Source: Streptococcus caballi DSM 19004 | Lineage (GTDB): Bacteria; Bacillota; Bacilli; Lactobacillales; Streptococcaceae | DNA length: 64,000 bases | Reading direction: 5' to 3' | NCBI RefSeq assembly: GCF_000379985.1 | Contig: NZ_KB904063.1 | Coordinates: forward strand, 1-64,000 | In this document: piece by piece, positions 10,029 through 17,608 of the stretch | Numbering within the stretch: position 1 is the first letter of the stretch | Layout: every line of letters begins with the position of its first letter | The notes under the pieces: generated by a model | Databases searched by the model: none | Seen by the model: only the letters and a program-made list of their open reading frames with translations | What the model was told of the DNA's origin: nothing | Program-made: the position numbers and the translations under genes

Positions 10029-11126
10029 TCAAAGAGATTCTTTAATGATCGCTCCGTTCTCTATAGTGAATGTTTTGACGTTTTCAGGTAGACTTGATAA
10101 GTGTTCGAGACTAGTTGTTGTGACGAAGGTTTGAACGTTTTCTTTGATACCTTCTAAGAGTTTTACTTGACGATAATTGTCAAGTTCACTCATAACATCG
10201 TCAAGCAAGAGAATCGGATAATTTCCTGTTACATTTTTGATGAGTTCTATTTCTGCCAGCTTTAGTGATAGGATGAGACTTCGATGTTGTCCTTGACTAC
10301 CAAATTTAGCATCCATATTATTGATGCTAAAGGCTAAGTCATCGCGGTGGGGTCCAAGGCTAGTATTTTTCTTGAAAATATCACGCTGGTGATTTTTAGA
10401 TAATTGGACTAAAAAATTTTGCTTTATTTCACTTTGATTAGTAAAAACTATTGATGACAGATATTGAATTTTGAGATGTTCTAGACCATTAGAAATAGTA
10501 AAATGGTGTTGATCAGCTTCTTTTTCTAACTCAGATATGAAATCAAAGCGATGTTCAATGACGCGACTACCGTAGTCAGCCAACTGCTCATCTAGGACTG
10601 CTAGAAAATTTTTATCAACTGTTTCTGCTGATTTGAGGTAGCTGTTGCGTTGTTTAAGAACGTGATTGTAATTTGATAAATCTGACAAGTAGACAGGTTT
10701 TATCTGTCCCAAGTCAATGTCAATAAACTTTCGACGCAGACTGGGTGCCCCTTTGATCAGCTGTAAATCTTCTGGTGCAAAAAGCACCACTGTCATGGTT
10801 CCAATGTAATCTGAGAGTTTTGCTTGCTTGAGATGATTGACTTTTGTTACTCGCCCGCGATCTGATAATCTAATTTCAAGAGGAACCTTTCCATTTGTAC
10901 GTTGAACTTGCCCAGAAATAAGAAGTTCTTTTTCTTTAAAATGAATGAGTTCTTTATCTGAGCGTGTACGGTGGCTACGTGTCAGGGCTAAAAAATAGAT
11001 AGCTTCAAGAAGATTAGTCTTTCCTTGGGCGTTCTTCCCAATAAAAATATTTAAAGATGGAGAAAAACTGGCTTCAAGATTTTGATAATTGCGGTAGTTT
11101 TTTAATGTAATATCTTGAATCCACAT
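10029..11126 (-). CDS. recF: DNA replication and repair protein RecF
   Basis: A 365-aa SMC-like ATPase that binds gapped DNA and helps load RecA with RecO and RecR. Walker A is GKNAQGKTN (about residues 30-38), the ABC-type signature region is [18 protein letters not shown], and Walker B is [12 protein letters not shown]. The start is two bases from the stop of the S4-domain gene, so the two are translationally linked, as is common in Firmicutes. A large gene in this position marks proximity to the chromosomal origin. Confidence 0.96.
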   Translation of the reverse strand: MWIQDITLKNYRNYQNLEASFSPSLNIFIGKNAQGKTNLLEAIYFLALTRSHRTRSDKELIHFKEKELLISGQVQRTNGKVPLEIRLSDRGRVTKVNHLKQAKLSDYIGTMTVVLFAPEDLQLIKGAPSLRRKFIDIDLGQIKPVYLSDLSNYNHVLKQRNSYLKSAETVDKNFLAVLDEQLADYGSRVIEHRFDFISELEKEADQHHFTISNGLEHLKIQYLSSIVFTNQSEIKQNFLVQLSKNHQRDIFKKNTSLGPHRDDLAFSINNMDAKFGSQGQHRSLILSLKLAEIELIKNVTGNYPILLLDDVMSELDNYRQVKLLEGIKENVQTFVTTTSLEHLSSLPENVKTFTIENGAIIKESL

Positions 11127-11128
11127 GA

Positions 11129-11530
11129 TTAAGTTCCTGGGAAACGGACAGGTTTACGAGAGTTTTGAGACGATTTTGAACTGTTATTAGCAGCTTTCTG
11201 GCTTGTCTGATTCTTGATTTTTCTATTGGTTTGATTCATTTGTTTAACTAAAGCTGCGACACGTTTTTTCTCAGCTAAATCTTCTTTATATTCTGCGATT
11301 TCGGTGGTTGTAGGTTCAACAATCACAATTTCAATATCTTCCGAAGGAATGGCGACTTTATCACCAAAACGAATTTTTTTACCACGGCGTTTTTCGTCTT
11401 CACTATTAAAAAGAACAGTCGTTTCAGCTAAAAATCCCTTAATCGCACCACCGCTTTGAATAATTCCTAACTCTTTTAAAAGAGCTTGCAAAGTGATATA
11501 GTCATCAAATAATTTGAATTTGTATTCCAT
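11129..11530 (-). CDS. yaaA: S4-domain RNA-binding protein YaaA
   Basis: A 133-aa protein. An S4-type RNA-binding fold ([23 protein letters not shown] through [15 protein letters not shown]) fills residues 8-70. A basic Lys/Asn/Ser-rich tail follows that is longer than in the Bacillus protein. This gene usually accompanies recF; a role in ribosome biogenesis is suggested for the family. The ATG at 11530 has GGAGAA at a good distance; longer in-frame starts lie inside or before that signal. Its extended -10 (TGCTATAAT, minus strand, 11558-11566) lies inside the satellite's left core repeat. Confidence 0.88.
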   Translation of the reverse strand: MEYKFKLFDDYITLQALLKELGIIQSGGAIKGFLAETTVLFNSEDEKRRGKKIRFGDKVAIPSEDIEIVIVEPTTTEIAEYKEDLAEKKRVAALVKQMNQTNRKIKNQTSQKAANNSSKSSQNSRKPVRFPGT

Positions 11531-11554
11531 AGTATTCTCCATTTTATAATTGAA

Positions 11555-11569
11555 GTAATTATAGCACAA
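11555..11569. other. Candidate attL core repeat
   Basis: GTAATTATAGCACAA is repeated in direct orientation at 21971-21985. It contains the -10 box of yaaA on the minus strand, so integration keeps that promoter. Inside it, an additional 12-bp direct repeat, GTGTCAATATTT (11619-11630 and 21943-21954), is an alternative core; which one recombines cannot be settled from one sequence. Confidence 0.6.
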
Positions 11570-11630
11570 GGAAGATATAAAAGCTATTAAAACGTTGATT
11601 TAATAAGCTTTTCAAGGGGTGTCAATATTT

Positions 11631-11655
11631 TTTGTCTAGTATTTTGTCTAGTATT
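11631..11655. repeat. Integrase arm-type sites, left end (two copies)
   Basis: TTTGTCTAGTATT occurs twice with a 12-bp period (11631-11643 and 11643-11655), the second touching the integrase stop codon. Three more copies lie near the right end. Tandem repeats just inside both ends are what integrase N-terminal domains bind in lambda- and Tn916-type systems. Confidence 0.65.
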
Positions 11656-12796
11656 AGAGTTTTCCTAGTGCTTTTTCGTAGTATGTGACCGCCTCTTTTT
11701 CTTTTGATTTTGATAAGTGACTGTAGACATCCAAGGTCATACTAATCTTAGAGTGTCCTAATCGGTGTTGGAGTTCTTTATAGCTGATACCAGCATTCAG
11801 CAAGAGACTAGCGTGAGTATGACGGAAAGCGTGAAAGGTGAACCGAGGCAACCCCGCACGCTCTAAGTGATTATCTAACATCCTTTGCAGATTGTTCCTG
11901 AATGGATAAGGAGCTAGACCATTGGAAAAGACATAATTGCCATAGGGTGAAATCATTTCCTTGAATTTCTGCTCTTGTCGCACCTTGTAGAGCCTTAGCA
12001 TGAGTAAGCTTTTTCTGTCTATGCTTATCACGCGCTTCCCAGCTTTTGTCTTTGGTGTACTCAGTTTGTTTATGACTGGGTTGAACGTCTTAGTTATGTT
12101 GATTGTTCCATTCTCTAGGTCAATATCAGACCATTCAAGGGCGATAGCCTCACCGATACGCAAGCCAGTAGCTAATAGGAATTGATACAATACACGGTTA
12201 TAGTTATTCTTGTAATTATCAGGTAAGCTGTCTAAATAGCCTATAAATTGCTTTAATTGGCTATCATCTAGGTATTTAAGATTTTTCTCTTCCTGTCTCA
12301 TACATGGTACTATGATATTATCAGCAGGGTTGCGCGTGATAATTTGGAGATGAACCGCATACTGTAATATACGCTTATTTAATGCTATAATAGGCTTGTA
12401 TTCTTTTAGACCACTGGAAGAAATGGAGTTAGCAAAATATTGCACAAATGGCATGCTAATTTTTTCAAGCTTCATTGTTCCAAAGAATGGGATAAGATGC
12501 TTATGGATGGTTATTTCAGTATGGCGGTAAGTTTGGGGCTTAACTGTCAGCTTGTAACTGCTAAGCCAAAGCGTAACAAGGTCACTATAATTATTTACTT
12601 GTTGCATTTTGAGCACGGTTGATCCGTTCGCTTGAAAGTCAGCAAGCTTTTTTATTGCCTTTTGGCTAACTTCGCTCTTTGTTCGCCCTGTTATGGTAAC
12701 TTGGACTTGCTTCCCTGTCATGCTGTCAGTTCCTAAATACACCCGTTGGCGGTACACTGTTTCACCGTTCTTTTTTGTGAATTGTTTTATTGTCAT
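11654..12796 (-). CDS. int: Satellite tyrosine recombinase (integrase)
   Basis: A 380-aa site-specific recombinase that integrates and excises the island. It has an N-terminal AP2/arm-binding-like domain (QFTKKNGETVYRQRVYLGTDS), a SAM-like core-binding domain (about residues 65-150) and a catalytic domain with all key residues: Arg in ATGLRIGEAIALEW, His-x-x-Arg in FHAFRHTHAS, HRLGHSKISMTLDVYSHL with the nucleophilic Tyr. The ATG at 12796 follows AGAAAGG; a longer start at 12814 lacks such support. It sits next to attL and is transcribed outward. Confidence 0.94.
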   Translation of the reverse strand: MTIKQFTKKNGETVYRQRVYLGTDSMTGKQVQVTITGRTKSEVSQKAIKKLADFQANGSTVLKMQQVNNYSDLVTLWLSSYKLTVKPQTYRHTEITIHKHLIPFFGTMKLEKISMPFVQYFANSISSSGLKEYKPIIALNKRILQYAVHLQIITRNPADNIIVPCMRQEEKNLKYLDDSQLKQFIGYLDSLPDNYKNNYNRVLYQFLLATGLRIGEAIALEWSDIDLENGTINITKTFNPVINKLSTPKTKAGKRVISIDRKSLLMLRLYKVRQEQKFKEMISPYGNYVFSNGLAPYPFRNNLQRMLDNHLERAGLPRFTFHAFRHTHASLLLNAGISYKELQHRLGHSKISMTLDVYSHLSKSKEKEAVTYYEKALGKL

Positions 12797-12815
12797 GATG
12801 AACCTTTCTAACATC

Positions 12816-12841
12816 AGCAGGCAAGCCGTAAGGGTTTTAGA
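12816..12841. repeat. 26-bp direct repeat, copy 1
   Basis: This 26-bp sequence (starts AGCAGGCAAGCCGTAAGG, ends GTTTTAGA) recurs exactly at 14950-14975. Here it lies just before the integrase gene, within its likely 5' leader. A shorter inverted match of 11 bp (TTGCCTGCTGA) lies near the right end at 21810-21820. Confidence 0.85.
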
Positions 12842-12860
12842 TTGGTTATCATGTAATTTT

Positions 12861-12888
12861 AGCGTACTAAGTAGGTACGCTTTTTTTT
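12861..12888 (+). terminator. Terminator-like hairpin between int and the repressor
   Basis: AGCGTAC pairs with GTACGCT around 7 nt and is followed by eight T on the plus strand. There is no plus-strand gene just upstream, so it either ends antisense transcription from the int leader or belongs to a short RNA that begins near the 26-bp repeat. Confidence 0.6.
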
Positions 12889-12990
12889 AATGCTGAAATA
12901 AAGCTATATAGGTGGTTGAAATGTTGCAACGTTGAGAAATTTTGGAAACAGTGGCGTGGAATTTCGAAACGTTACGAAATTTGGGAGGGG

Positions 12991-13602
12991 TTAGTTGGTC
13001 GGTTTATTTTTCTTTAACCTGGAAATAGTTGGCGAAGCCCATACACCAGTATTTAAATACTTATTAATTTTATAAGCATAACTATTTAAGAAAGATGCTT
13101 GAATTTCCAAATCCATCAATGCTTCACCATCTACACTATCAGAATAAGACATTAAACCGTCTGAAGTTATTTCAAAATATTTTTGTAACTCCTCTAATGT
13201 TCCTAGGGGCTTTTTATTCTCTTTCTGATATAAATAAATATTAATAATATCATCTATACCCAGATTTAAAAAGAAAGCTAAGTCAACGATTGTTTGTGTA
13301 TTTTTAAATGCAACCTTGTCAATAGGGTAGTTATTAAAATATTGTTTCATTATATCGCTGATATACTCCCAATTATAGTGACTTATTCCCGTTTCACCAT
13401 TGATTAACTGACTAACAGTCATGTTTCCCAACTTTGCTATTTTTAACAAATTTTCTTTATTGGGCAGATTGCGTCCTTTTTCCCAATTATTTACTGTTCC
13501 TTTACTTGTATTAAAGAACTTCCCGAACTCTTCCATGGTAGCTCCTTTGTCAAGTCGAATGCTTTTTATTCGGTTTCCTACTGCTATATTGTCTATTTCC
13601 AA
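12991..13602 (-). CDS. Satellite master repressor (Xre-type)
   Basis: A 203-aa protein with an N-terminal helix-turn-helix (IKSIRLDKGATMEEFGKFFNTSKGTVNNWEKGRNLPNKENLLKIAKL, residues about 12-58) and a longer C-terminal region of unknown fold. Position, divergent orientation and length fit the Stl/CI-like repressor that keeps a PICI silent until a helper-phage protein relieves it. No LexA-type peptidase motif is visible, which fits derepression by protein contact rather than RecA cleavage; that is inference. RBS GAAAGGAGG precedes the start. Confidence 0.82.
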   Translation of the reverse strand: MEIDNIAVGNRIKSIRLDKGATMEEFGKFFNTSKGTVNNWEKGRNLPNKENLLKIAKLGNMTVSQLINGETGISHYNWEYISDIMKQYFNNYPIDKVAFKNTQTIVDLAFFLNLGIDDIINIYLYQKENKKPLGTLEELQKYFEITSDGLMSYSDSVDGEALMDLEIQASFLNSYAYKINKYLNTGVWASPTISRLKKNKPTN

Positions 13603-13664
13603 AATTTGTGACCTCCTTTCTTGTATTATAGTAACCTTTTTTTAAAAAAAAGTAAATAAAAGTA

Positions 13665-13693
13665 TTGACAAAATAAATAAAAAACTTTATTAT
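13665..13693 (+). promoter_or_regulatory. Rightward early promoter of the satellite
   Basis: A -35 TTGACA (13665-13670) and -10 TATTAT (13688-13693) have an exact 17-bp spacer, in the divergent gap between repressor and Cro-like gene. On the other strand TATAAT (13625-13630) is the probable repressor -10. Confidence 0.7.
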
Positions 13694-13696
13694 TTT

Positions 13697-13712
13697 AGTA
13701 TGCAAAAGTAAA
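13697..13712. promoter_or_regulatory. Candidate repressor/Cro operator, copy 1
   Basis: The 16-bp AGTATGCAAAAGTAAA lies directly after the early -10 box and recurs exactly at 13939-13954, just ahead of the next gene. Exact recurrence around the regulatory genes suggests a protein-binding site. Each copy also precedes an RBS, so part of the match may be leader sequence. Confidence 0.45.
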
Positions 13713-13725
13713 GGAAGTGAAAAAG

Positions 13726-13932
13726 ATGAACTCTAAAAATAAAATCAGAGGTTACAGAAATATGCTTGGAATGACCCAAAAACAGTTAGGGGAAAAGCTA
13801 GGAATGACTAAACAAAGCTATCACAACAAAGAAACTGGGCGAAATTCTTTTAGCGATAGTGAAAAAATCGCTTTTAAGCAGTTATTGCTCCCTATGTTCC
13901 CAGAAATCACTATCGAAGATATATTTTTTTAA
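13726..13932 (+). CDS. Cro-like helix-turn-helix regulator
   Basis: A 68-aa protein that is almost only an Xre HTH domain (IRGYRNMLGMTQKQLGEKLGMTKQSYHNKETGRNSFSDSEKIAFKQLL). It is first in the rightward operon, divergent from the repressor, so it probably acts like phage Cro. The ATG at 13726 is preferred over the GTG at 13717 because GGAAG lies 8 bases upstream of the former. Confidence 0.8.
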   Translation: MNSKNKIRGYRNMLGMTQKQLGEKLGMTKQSYHNKETGRNSFSDSEKIAFKQLLLPMFPEITIEDIFF

Positions 13933-13938
13933 TTCAAA

Positions 13939-13954
13939 AGTATGCAAAAGTAAA
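13939..13954. promoter_or_regulatory. Candidate operator, copy 2
   Basis: This exact second copy of AGTATGCAAAAGTAAA lies between the Cro-like gene and the following 92-aa gene, 13 bases before its start codon and next to AGGAGG. Confidence 0.4.
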
Positions 13955-13967
13955 TAGGAGGCAGACA

Positions 13968-14246
13968 ATGAAATTTTATTACATCACTAACACTTTTACA
14001 GAATTTGCTGAAATCACTGACAAAGGTATTAAGCTGAACGGGCGTTCATCTATTGAGCTTTACGATAGCAAAGCCGAAGCGTTCAAACGGGCTGGTTATA
14101 TGGATACTGATAACTTTGGGGTGGTTGCTATTGAACTAAATGACGGCACTGACTACGTTCATAACACTATGGCGGGCTGGATTTTGGTTAGTAGAGACAT
14201 CAAGCCCGAAGAAATCAAAGAAAAAGAAATGTTTTCAAATAACTAA
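13968..14246 (+). CDS. Satellite protein of unknown function (92 aa)
   Basis: I do not recognise this 92-aa protein. It is soluble, acidic to neutral, with no membrane segment or HTH, and begins MKFYYITNTFTEFAEITDKGI. A strong AGGAGG precedes the ATG. Its position as second gene of the early operon, between a Cro-like and a Rha-like regulator, suggests an early regulatory or helper-interaction role, by context only. Confidence 0.75.
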   Translation: MKFYYITNTFTEFAEITDKGIKLNGRSSIELYDSKAEAFKRAGYMDTDNFGVVAIELNDGTDYVHNTMAGWILVSRDIKPEEIKEKEMFSNN

Positions 14247-14259
14247 AGGAGGTACAGCA

Positions 14260-14880
14260 ATGAACCTAGTTTATTTAGACGGCAAGAAAGAGCCGTACAC
14301 ACTTAGTAGCATTATTGCTGATTGTGCTGGTGTCAGTCACCACGCTATACAAGAACATATCAGAAAACAAAGAGAGCGTTTAGAACGCTATGGAAAGCTA
14401 GCATTTCAAATGCGACCTTTGCCGAGTGGGCAACAGGCTAAAGATTATATCTTAAACGAACAACAGGCAACATTACTGATTACATTCTTAAAGAATACCG
14501 AGCAGGTAGCCCAATTCAAAGAAAACCTAGTTAAAGCCTTCTTTGAGATGAGGGACGAGGTGGCAGAGTTCCGCTATCAGAGGGCATTAGAAAAGCCCAA
14601 ACGCAAAGAGCTAGTAAAAGCTATCAGCGAATGGGAAAACGCCCCTAAACACGCACACAGTACAGTCACTAACCTACTACTCAAAGCAGTAACAGGCTTT
14701 AATGCTAAACAGTTACGAGCTTTGAGAGGTGAAGGAATTGCCTTGAATAGTCTTTATAGCAGAGAGCTAGAAGGATATCAAGCCTTGGAAAATATGGTTA
14801 TAGCCATGATTGAGCTTAATTTCACTTACCACGATATAAAGACTATGGTAAACAAAAAGAACGCACTAGAAAGCGCGTGA
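14260..14880 (+). CDS. Rha-family phage regulatory protein
   Basis: A 206-aa protein. The N-terminal 110 residues (SSIIADCAGVSHHAIQEHIRKQRERLERYG, FQMRPLPSGQQAKDYILNEQQATLLITFLKNTEQVAQFKENLVKAFFEM) match the Rha/pRha domain found in temperate phages and islands as antirepressor-like regulators. The C-terminal part is helical and resembles other antirepressor tails. The ATG at 14260 has AAAGGAGG upstream. Likely role: control of the early satellite genes. Confidence 0.85.
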   Translation: MNLVYLDGKKEPYTLSSIIADCAGVSHHAIQEHIRKQRERLERYGKLAFQMRPLPSGQQAKDYILNEQQATLLITFLKNTEQVAQFKENLVKAFFEMRDEVAEFRYQRALEKPKRKELVKAISEWENAPKHAHSTVTNLLLKAVTGFNAKQLRALRGEGIALNSLYSRELEGYQALENMVIAMIELNFTYHDIKTMVNKKNALESA

Positions 14881-14949
14881 TAGTACCAAAAAAAGCCTTG
14901 AAGTTTGCAGACCGACAGGCTTTCAGATATTCAAACTAAAACAATTACA

Positions 14950-14975
14950 AGCAGGCAAGCCGTAAGGGTTTTAGA
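14950..14975. repeat. 26-bp direct repeat, copy 2
   Basis: This is identical to 12816-12841 and in the same orientation. It lies in the 200-bp gap between the Rha-like gene and the next operon, behind a hairpin (AAAGCCT/AGGCTTT, about 14890-14923). Confidence 0.85.
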
Positions 14976-15081
14976 AGTATTTTAATACTTAAATTATATC
15001 AGATTTATGCACTTTTGACCATTCTAAAGGGGGCTATCCCTCAAAATAGCCATAATTTCAAAATAGAAGAGGTAACGAACC

Positions 15082-15378
15082 ATGACAAAATCAAAAACAA
15101 AAGAACTTGCACTTACTGCTAACCAACTCAAGGAACAAGGGCAACGCCTCACGGATGCCATGACAAGGGTAGCTATGGTGAAACATTTCTCTAATACACT
15201 TATGCTAGCCATGAATAGTGAGGCAGACAGGGCTATTTTATTGAGCTGTTTGAATAACTTTTTAAGTCAAACATACGACCAAATGGACAGCCTTTATAAA
15301 GAGCTTGATAATATCGCTTATTCATTGTTGGAATGTGACAACCCCGAAGAATTGAAAGCATACAAGGAAAGAGGGTAA
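15082..15378 (+). CDS. Satellite protein of unknown function (98 aa)
   Basis: I do not recognise the family. The 98-aa protein is strongly helical by composition (TKELALTANQLKEQGQRLTDAMTRVAMVKHF) and soluble. It opens a group of five short genes in tight array, preceded by a 200-bp gap that contains the 26-bp repeat, so transcription may restart here. Confidence 0.7.
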   Translation: MTKSKTKELALTANQLKEQGQRLTDAMTRVAMVKHFSNTLMLAMNSEADRAILLSCLNNFLSQTYDQMDSLYKELDNIAYSLLECDNPEELKAYKERG

Positions 15379-15382
15379 GAAA

Positions 15383-15580
15383 ATGACTAATACAGACATT
15401 GTAAGAAAATATGAAGAACTGCTAGCACAGTTAGAGGATACCGTAGCCGTGTTAGATTTAACCTTATTAGGATATTCAAAAGGCGTCACAGAGGCGACTA
15501 TTAGCACGGTTAGTTATAACTTAAGGCAACTGATTGCCCAACACAATCAATACACACTAGATTATCGCAAGGAGAAATGA
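15383..15580 (+). CDS. Satellite protein of unknown function (65 aa)
   Basis: An unrecognised 65-aa helical protein (YEELLAQLEDTVAVLDLTLLGYSKGV). It starts 4 bases after the previous stop and ends one base before the next start, clearly within an operon. No motif points to function. Confidence 0.65.
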   Translation: MTNTDIVRKYEELLAQLEDTVAVLDLTLLGYSKGVTEATISTVSYNLRQLIAQHNQYTLDYRKEK

Positions 15581-15581
15581 C

Positions 15582-15797
15582 ATGATCCAAGAACTGAACT
15601 TAACACCCGCAGAAATGAAATTACTGTTTCTAGTATTGGTTATCCTACTGGTTAAGCTATGGAGGCACAAGAGCTATTTTAAGTTGGATATAGAGCCTAA
15701 AGAGCCAATCCACGCGCAACCAGTAGCAAAGACCCCAGAGCTTCACAATTCTAACTATGGCGCTTATATTCAATCACAGGGCAGATATTACAACTAG
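15582..15797 (+). CDS. Small membrane-anchored satellite protein (71 aa)
   Basis: A 71-aa protein with one hydrophobic helix (MKLLFLVLVILLVKLW, residues about 13-28) followed by a polar, proline-containing tail. RBS AGGAGA is 6 bases upstream. Function unknown; a single-span protein in a phage satellite could influence the host envelope or superinfection, which is speculation. Confidence 0.65.
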   Translation: MIQELNLTPAEMKLLFLVLVILLVKLWRHKSYFKLDIEPKEPIHAQPVAKTPELHNSNYGAYIQSQGRYYN

Positions 15798-15807
15798 GAG
15801 GCAGGCA

Positions 15808-16032
15808 ATGAGTGAAAAAATTATAGGTTATGATAGCTATCGCAAAGATATTGACAAAGAACTGGAAGGTTGGAAAGGTTACAAAAATGATGGAACTGTT
15901 CAAAGTATGCTAGTGGAAGGTGCTGTAAGAAATAGCGAACTTATCGGACGTTTGTTGTCGATTGTTGAAACACAGCAAGAAACTATCACTAGCCTTTCGC
16001 AACGAGTTAAGGCAATGGAAGAAGGGGAATAA
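15808..16032 (+). CDS. Satellite protein of unknown function (74 aa)
   Basis: A 74-aa soluble protein ending in a probable coiled coil (LIGRLLSIVETQQETITSLSQRVKAMEEGE). The ATG at 15808 is set by AGGAGG at 15797-15802; an upstream in-frame ATG at 15757 lies inside the previous gene. Family not recognised. Confidence 0.7.
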   Translation: MSEKIIGYDSYRKDIDKELEGWKGYKNDGTVQSMLVEGAVRNSELIGRLLSIVETQQETITSLSQRVKAMEEGE

Positions 16033-16033
16033 T

Positions 16034-16321
16034 ATGACATACCAATTGGACGAACAAGAAACATTTATCCGTTACGACAAGCTAGAAAAGGCTTGGTACT
16101 ATGAAACTAATATCTATGGACATATTCAGCGTATTCTAAAAGACCCAGAATGTTATGAAGAGCTATCCCGAGAGGAAGAGAATGGGCGGGTTATTTCCAT
16201 TCAAGCTAAAATCAGAAATTTAGAAGACTTTAGGGTCAACCCTTGGGGTAAAAAACGCAGGAAAATGAGCGAAGAACAAAAAGCAAAGATGGCTAAACAT
16301 CTTAAACGCAATTTTAGCTAA
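16034..16321 (+). CDS. Satellite protein of unknown function (95 aa)
   Basis: A 95-aa soluble protein with a basic C-terminus (NPWGKKRRKMSEEQKAKMAKHLKRNFS), the end of which resembles the NUMOD/HNH-associated basic tails seen in phage proteins. It begins one base after the preceding stop. No catalytic motif is visible. Confidence 0.65.
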   Translation: MTYQLDEQETFIRYDKLEKAWYYETNIYGHIQRILKDPECYEELSREEENGRVISIQAKIRNLEDFRVNPWGKKRRKMSEEQKAKMAKHLKRNFS

Positions 16322-16436
16322 TTTTGCCCCCACAGTTATGGGCGCGAAACAACCTAACCCATATCCCTTGATAAATTATAAGGGTGAACTAGTTAGGGTC
16401 TGAAAACAACAGAAAGAATAGGAGGAAAAAGGAAAT

Positions 16437-16784
16437 ATGAAAAATCAGAAACCAAAGTCAATGCCAAAACAAACTAGGCGCGTGCTTGGTTTGCTCCCAG
16501 TTGGGGCGGAAAGACCTATCACAGGGAAAGAGCTAGCAAGCCTTACAGGAATGAACAGGCGAGTCATTCAAGCCATTATTAACCGTCTGATATTAGATTA
16601 TGGCATCCCCATTTGTGGCAACCGTGACCAATTTGGTGGATATTACATCCCAGCCAATGACACGGAACGCCTAGCGGGAATTTCATCATTAAGAAACCAA
16701 CAGGTTTCAGAGGCAAAACGTCTTGACGCTTTGATAGTTGCCAGCCTTGACGCTTACAAACAATATTTGGAAGAAGGTGATTAA
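16437..16784 (+). CDS. Winged-helix DNA-binding protein of the satellite
   Basis: A 115-aa protein with an evident winged-helix core (RPITGKELASLTGMNRRVIQAIINRLILDYGIPICGNRDQFGGYYIPAN, residues about 24-75), a type common just before the replication genes of Gram-positive PICIs and phages. RBS AGGAGG is 11-16 bases upstream. It probably regulates or assists the replication module; the target is unknown. The intergenic 16322-16436 before it has no recognised element. Confidence 0.75.
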   Translation: MKNQKPKSMPKQTRRVLGLLPVGAERPITGKELASLTGMNRRVIQAIINRLILDYGIPICGNRDQFGGYYIPANDTERLAGISSLRNQQVSEAKRLDALIVASLDAYKQYLEEGD

Positions 16785-17054
16785 ATGGAGCTGTCATTCA
16801 GCCAAGAGGCGGAGCGTGAGTTCTTTTTCAGCATTCTAGGTAAAGTTGATAACTACTTGCAAGATAGCAAGAAGCATAAAACCAACACAGGTCTACTATC
16901 TCAAAAGCGCGTGTTAGAAGAATTTGAAATCACCCATACAACGTTAAGACGCTGGGAGCGTTTGGGGCTAAGGCGTTATACACCGCCCATTGAGGGGAGC
17001 ACCAATATTTACTATAAGACGGAAGAGCTTTTAAAGTTTTTAGGAGTTGAATAA
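16785..17054 (+). CDS. MerR/Xis-like DNA-binding protein
   Basis: An 89-aa protein whose C-terminal half (SQKRVLEEFEITHTTLRRWERLGLRRYTPPIEGSTNIYYKTEELLKFLGV) is a MerR-type winged HTH, as in excisionases and replication-accessory proteins. It begins directly at the stop of the previous gene. It could be the excisionase or a regulator of replication; sequence alone does not decide. Confidence 0.75.
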   Translation: MELSFSQEAEREFFFSILGKVDNYLQDSKKHKTNTGLLSQKRVLEEFEITHTTLRRWERLGLRRYTPPIEGSTNIYYKTEELLKFLGVE

Positions 17055-17071
17055 TAAAGGGGGGGAATATC

Positions 17072-17608
17072 TTGTATCGGTTGATTGATTTGAAACTGAA
17101 TAACAGGGTATTGCCCCTTTTCAGCTTTCTAAAGGACAACCCGACACGAACTTTACGCAAAGGTGAACACGTCCTCATGACTTACTGGAAACCTATTGGA
17201 GAGTGCTTGGGCGATTTTGGCTATAAAGGTATCACGGTAACGGTTAGCGACACAGACGGACTAGAAAACTATCTATCAGACGGCTGGGAAGTTGCTAGGA
17301 ACTACGACATTGCCTATTGTGGTGATGAATTGCTGACAACTTTGCAAGAATTAGAACAGGAATGTTTGAAACAGTCACGCGCTGGAAATGGGCTTCTCTT
17401 AGATGGTTCCATTTTATATTGGGTTTCTTATGGCATCACTGAACCAGAGGAAGCAACTAATTTTGTGAGGCAGTTTTACCTGGCAGGGTACAGCTATGAA
17501 GAGACAACGCAAGTATTCAGCAAACTAGCTAAGCCAGACACTAAGCTATTACAAGCGTTCATAACAACACTAAACAGACTTTATCAGAATGAAATGAAAG
17601 GAGAATGA
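17072..17608 (+). CDS. Primase-like replication protein of the satellite
   Basis: A 178-aa protein immediately before the VapE/Rep gene, the usual place of the PICI primase. It contains GECLGDFGYKGITVTVSDTDGLENYLSDG and a C-terminal helical part (EEATNFVRQFYLAGYSYEETTQVFSKLA) resembling primase C-terminal domains. No complete primase active site is visible, so the call rests on context and general similarity. The start is TTG at 17072 behind AAAGGGGGG; no better start exists nearby. Confidence 0.6.
   Translation: MYRLIDLKLNNRVLPLFSFLKDNPTRTLRKGEHVLMTYWKPIGECLGDFGYKGITVTVSDTDGLENYLSDGWEVARNYDIAYCGDELLTTLQELEQECLKQSRAGNGLLLDGSILYWVSYGITEPEEATNFVRQFYLAGYSYEETTQVFSKLAKPDTKLLQAFITTLNRLYQNEMKGE

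Noticed and set aside
11619-11630. GTGTCAATATTT as the attachment core
   Set aside because: Not excluded, but the outer 15-bp repeat is longer, overlaps the yaaA promoter and leaves both flanking promoters intact, so it is preferred.
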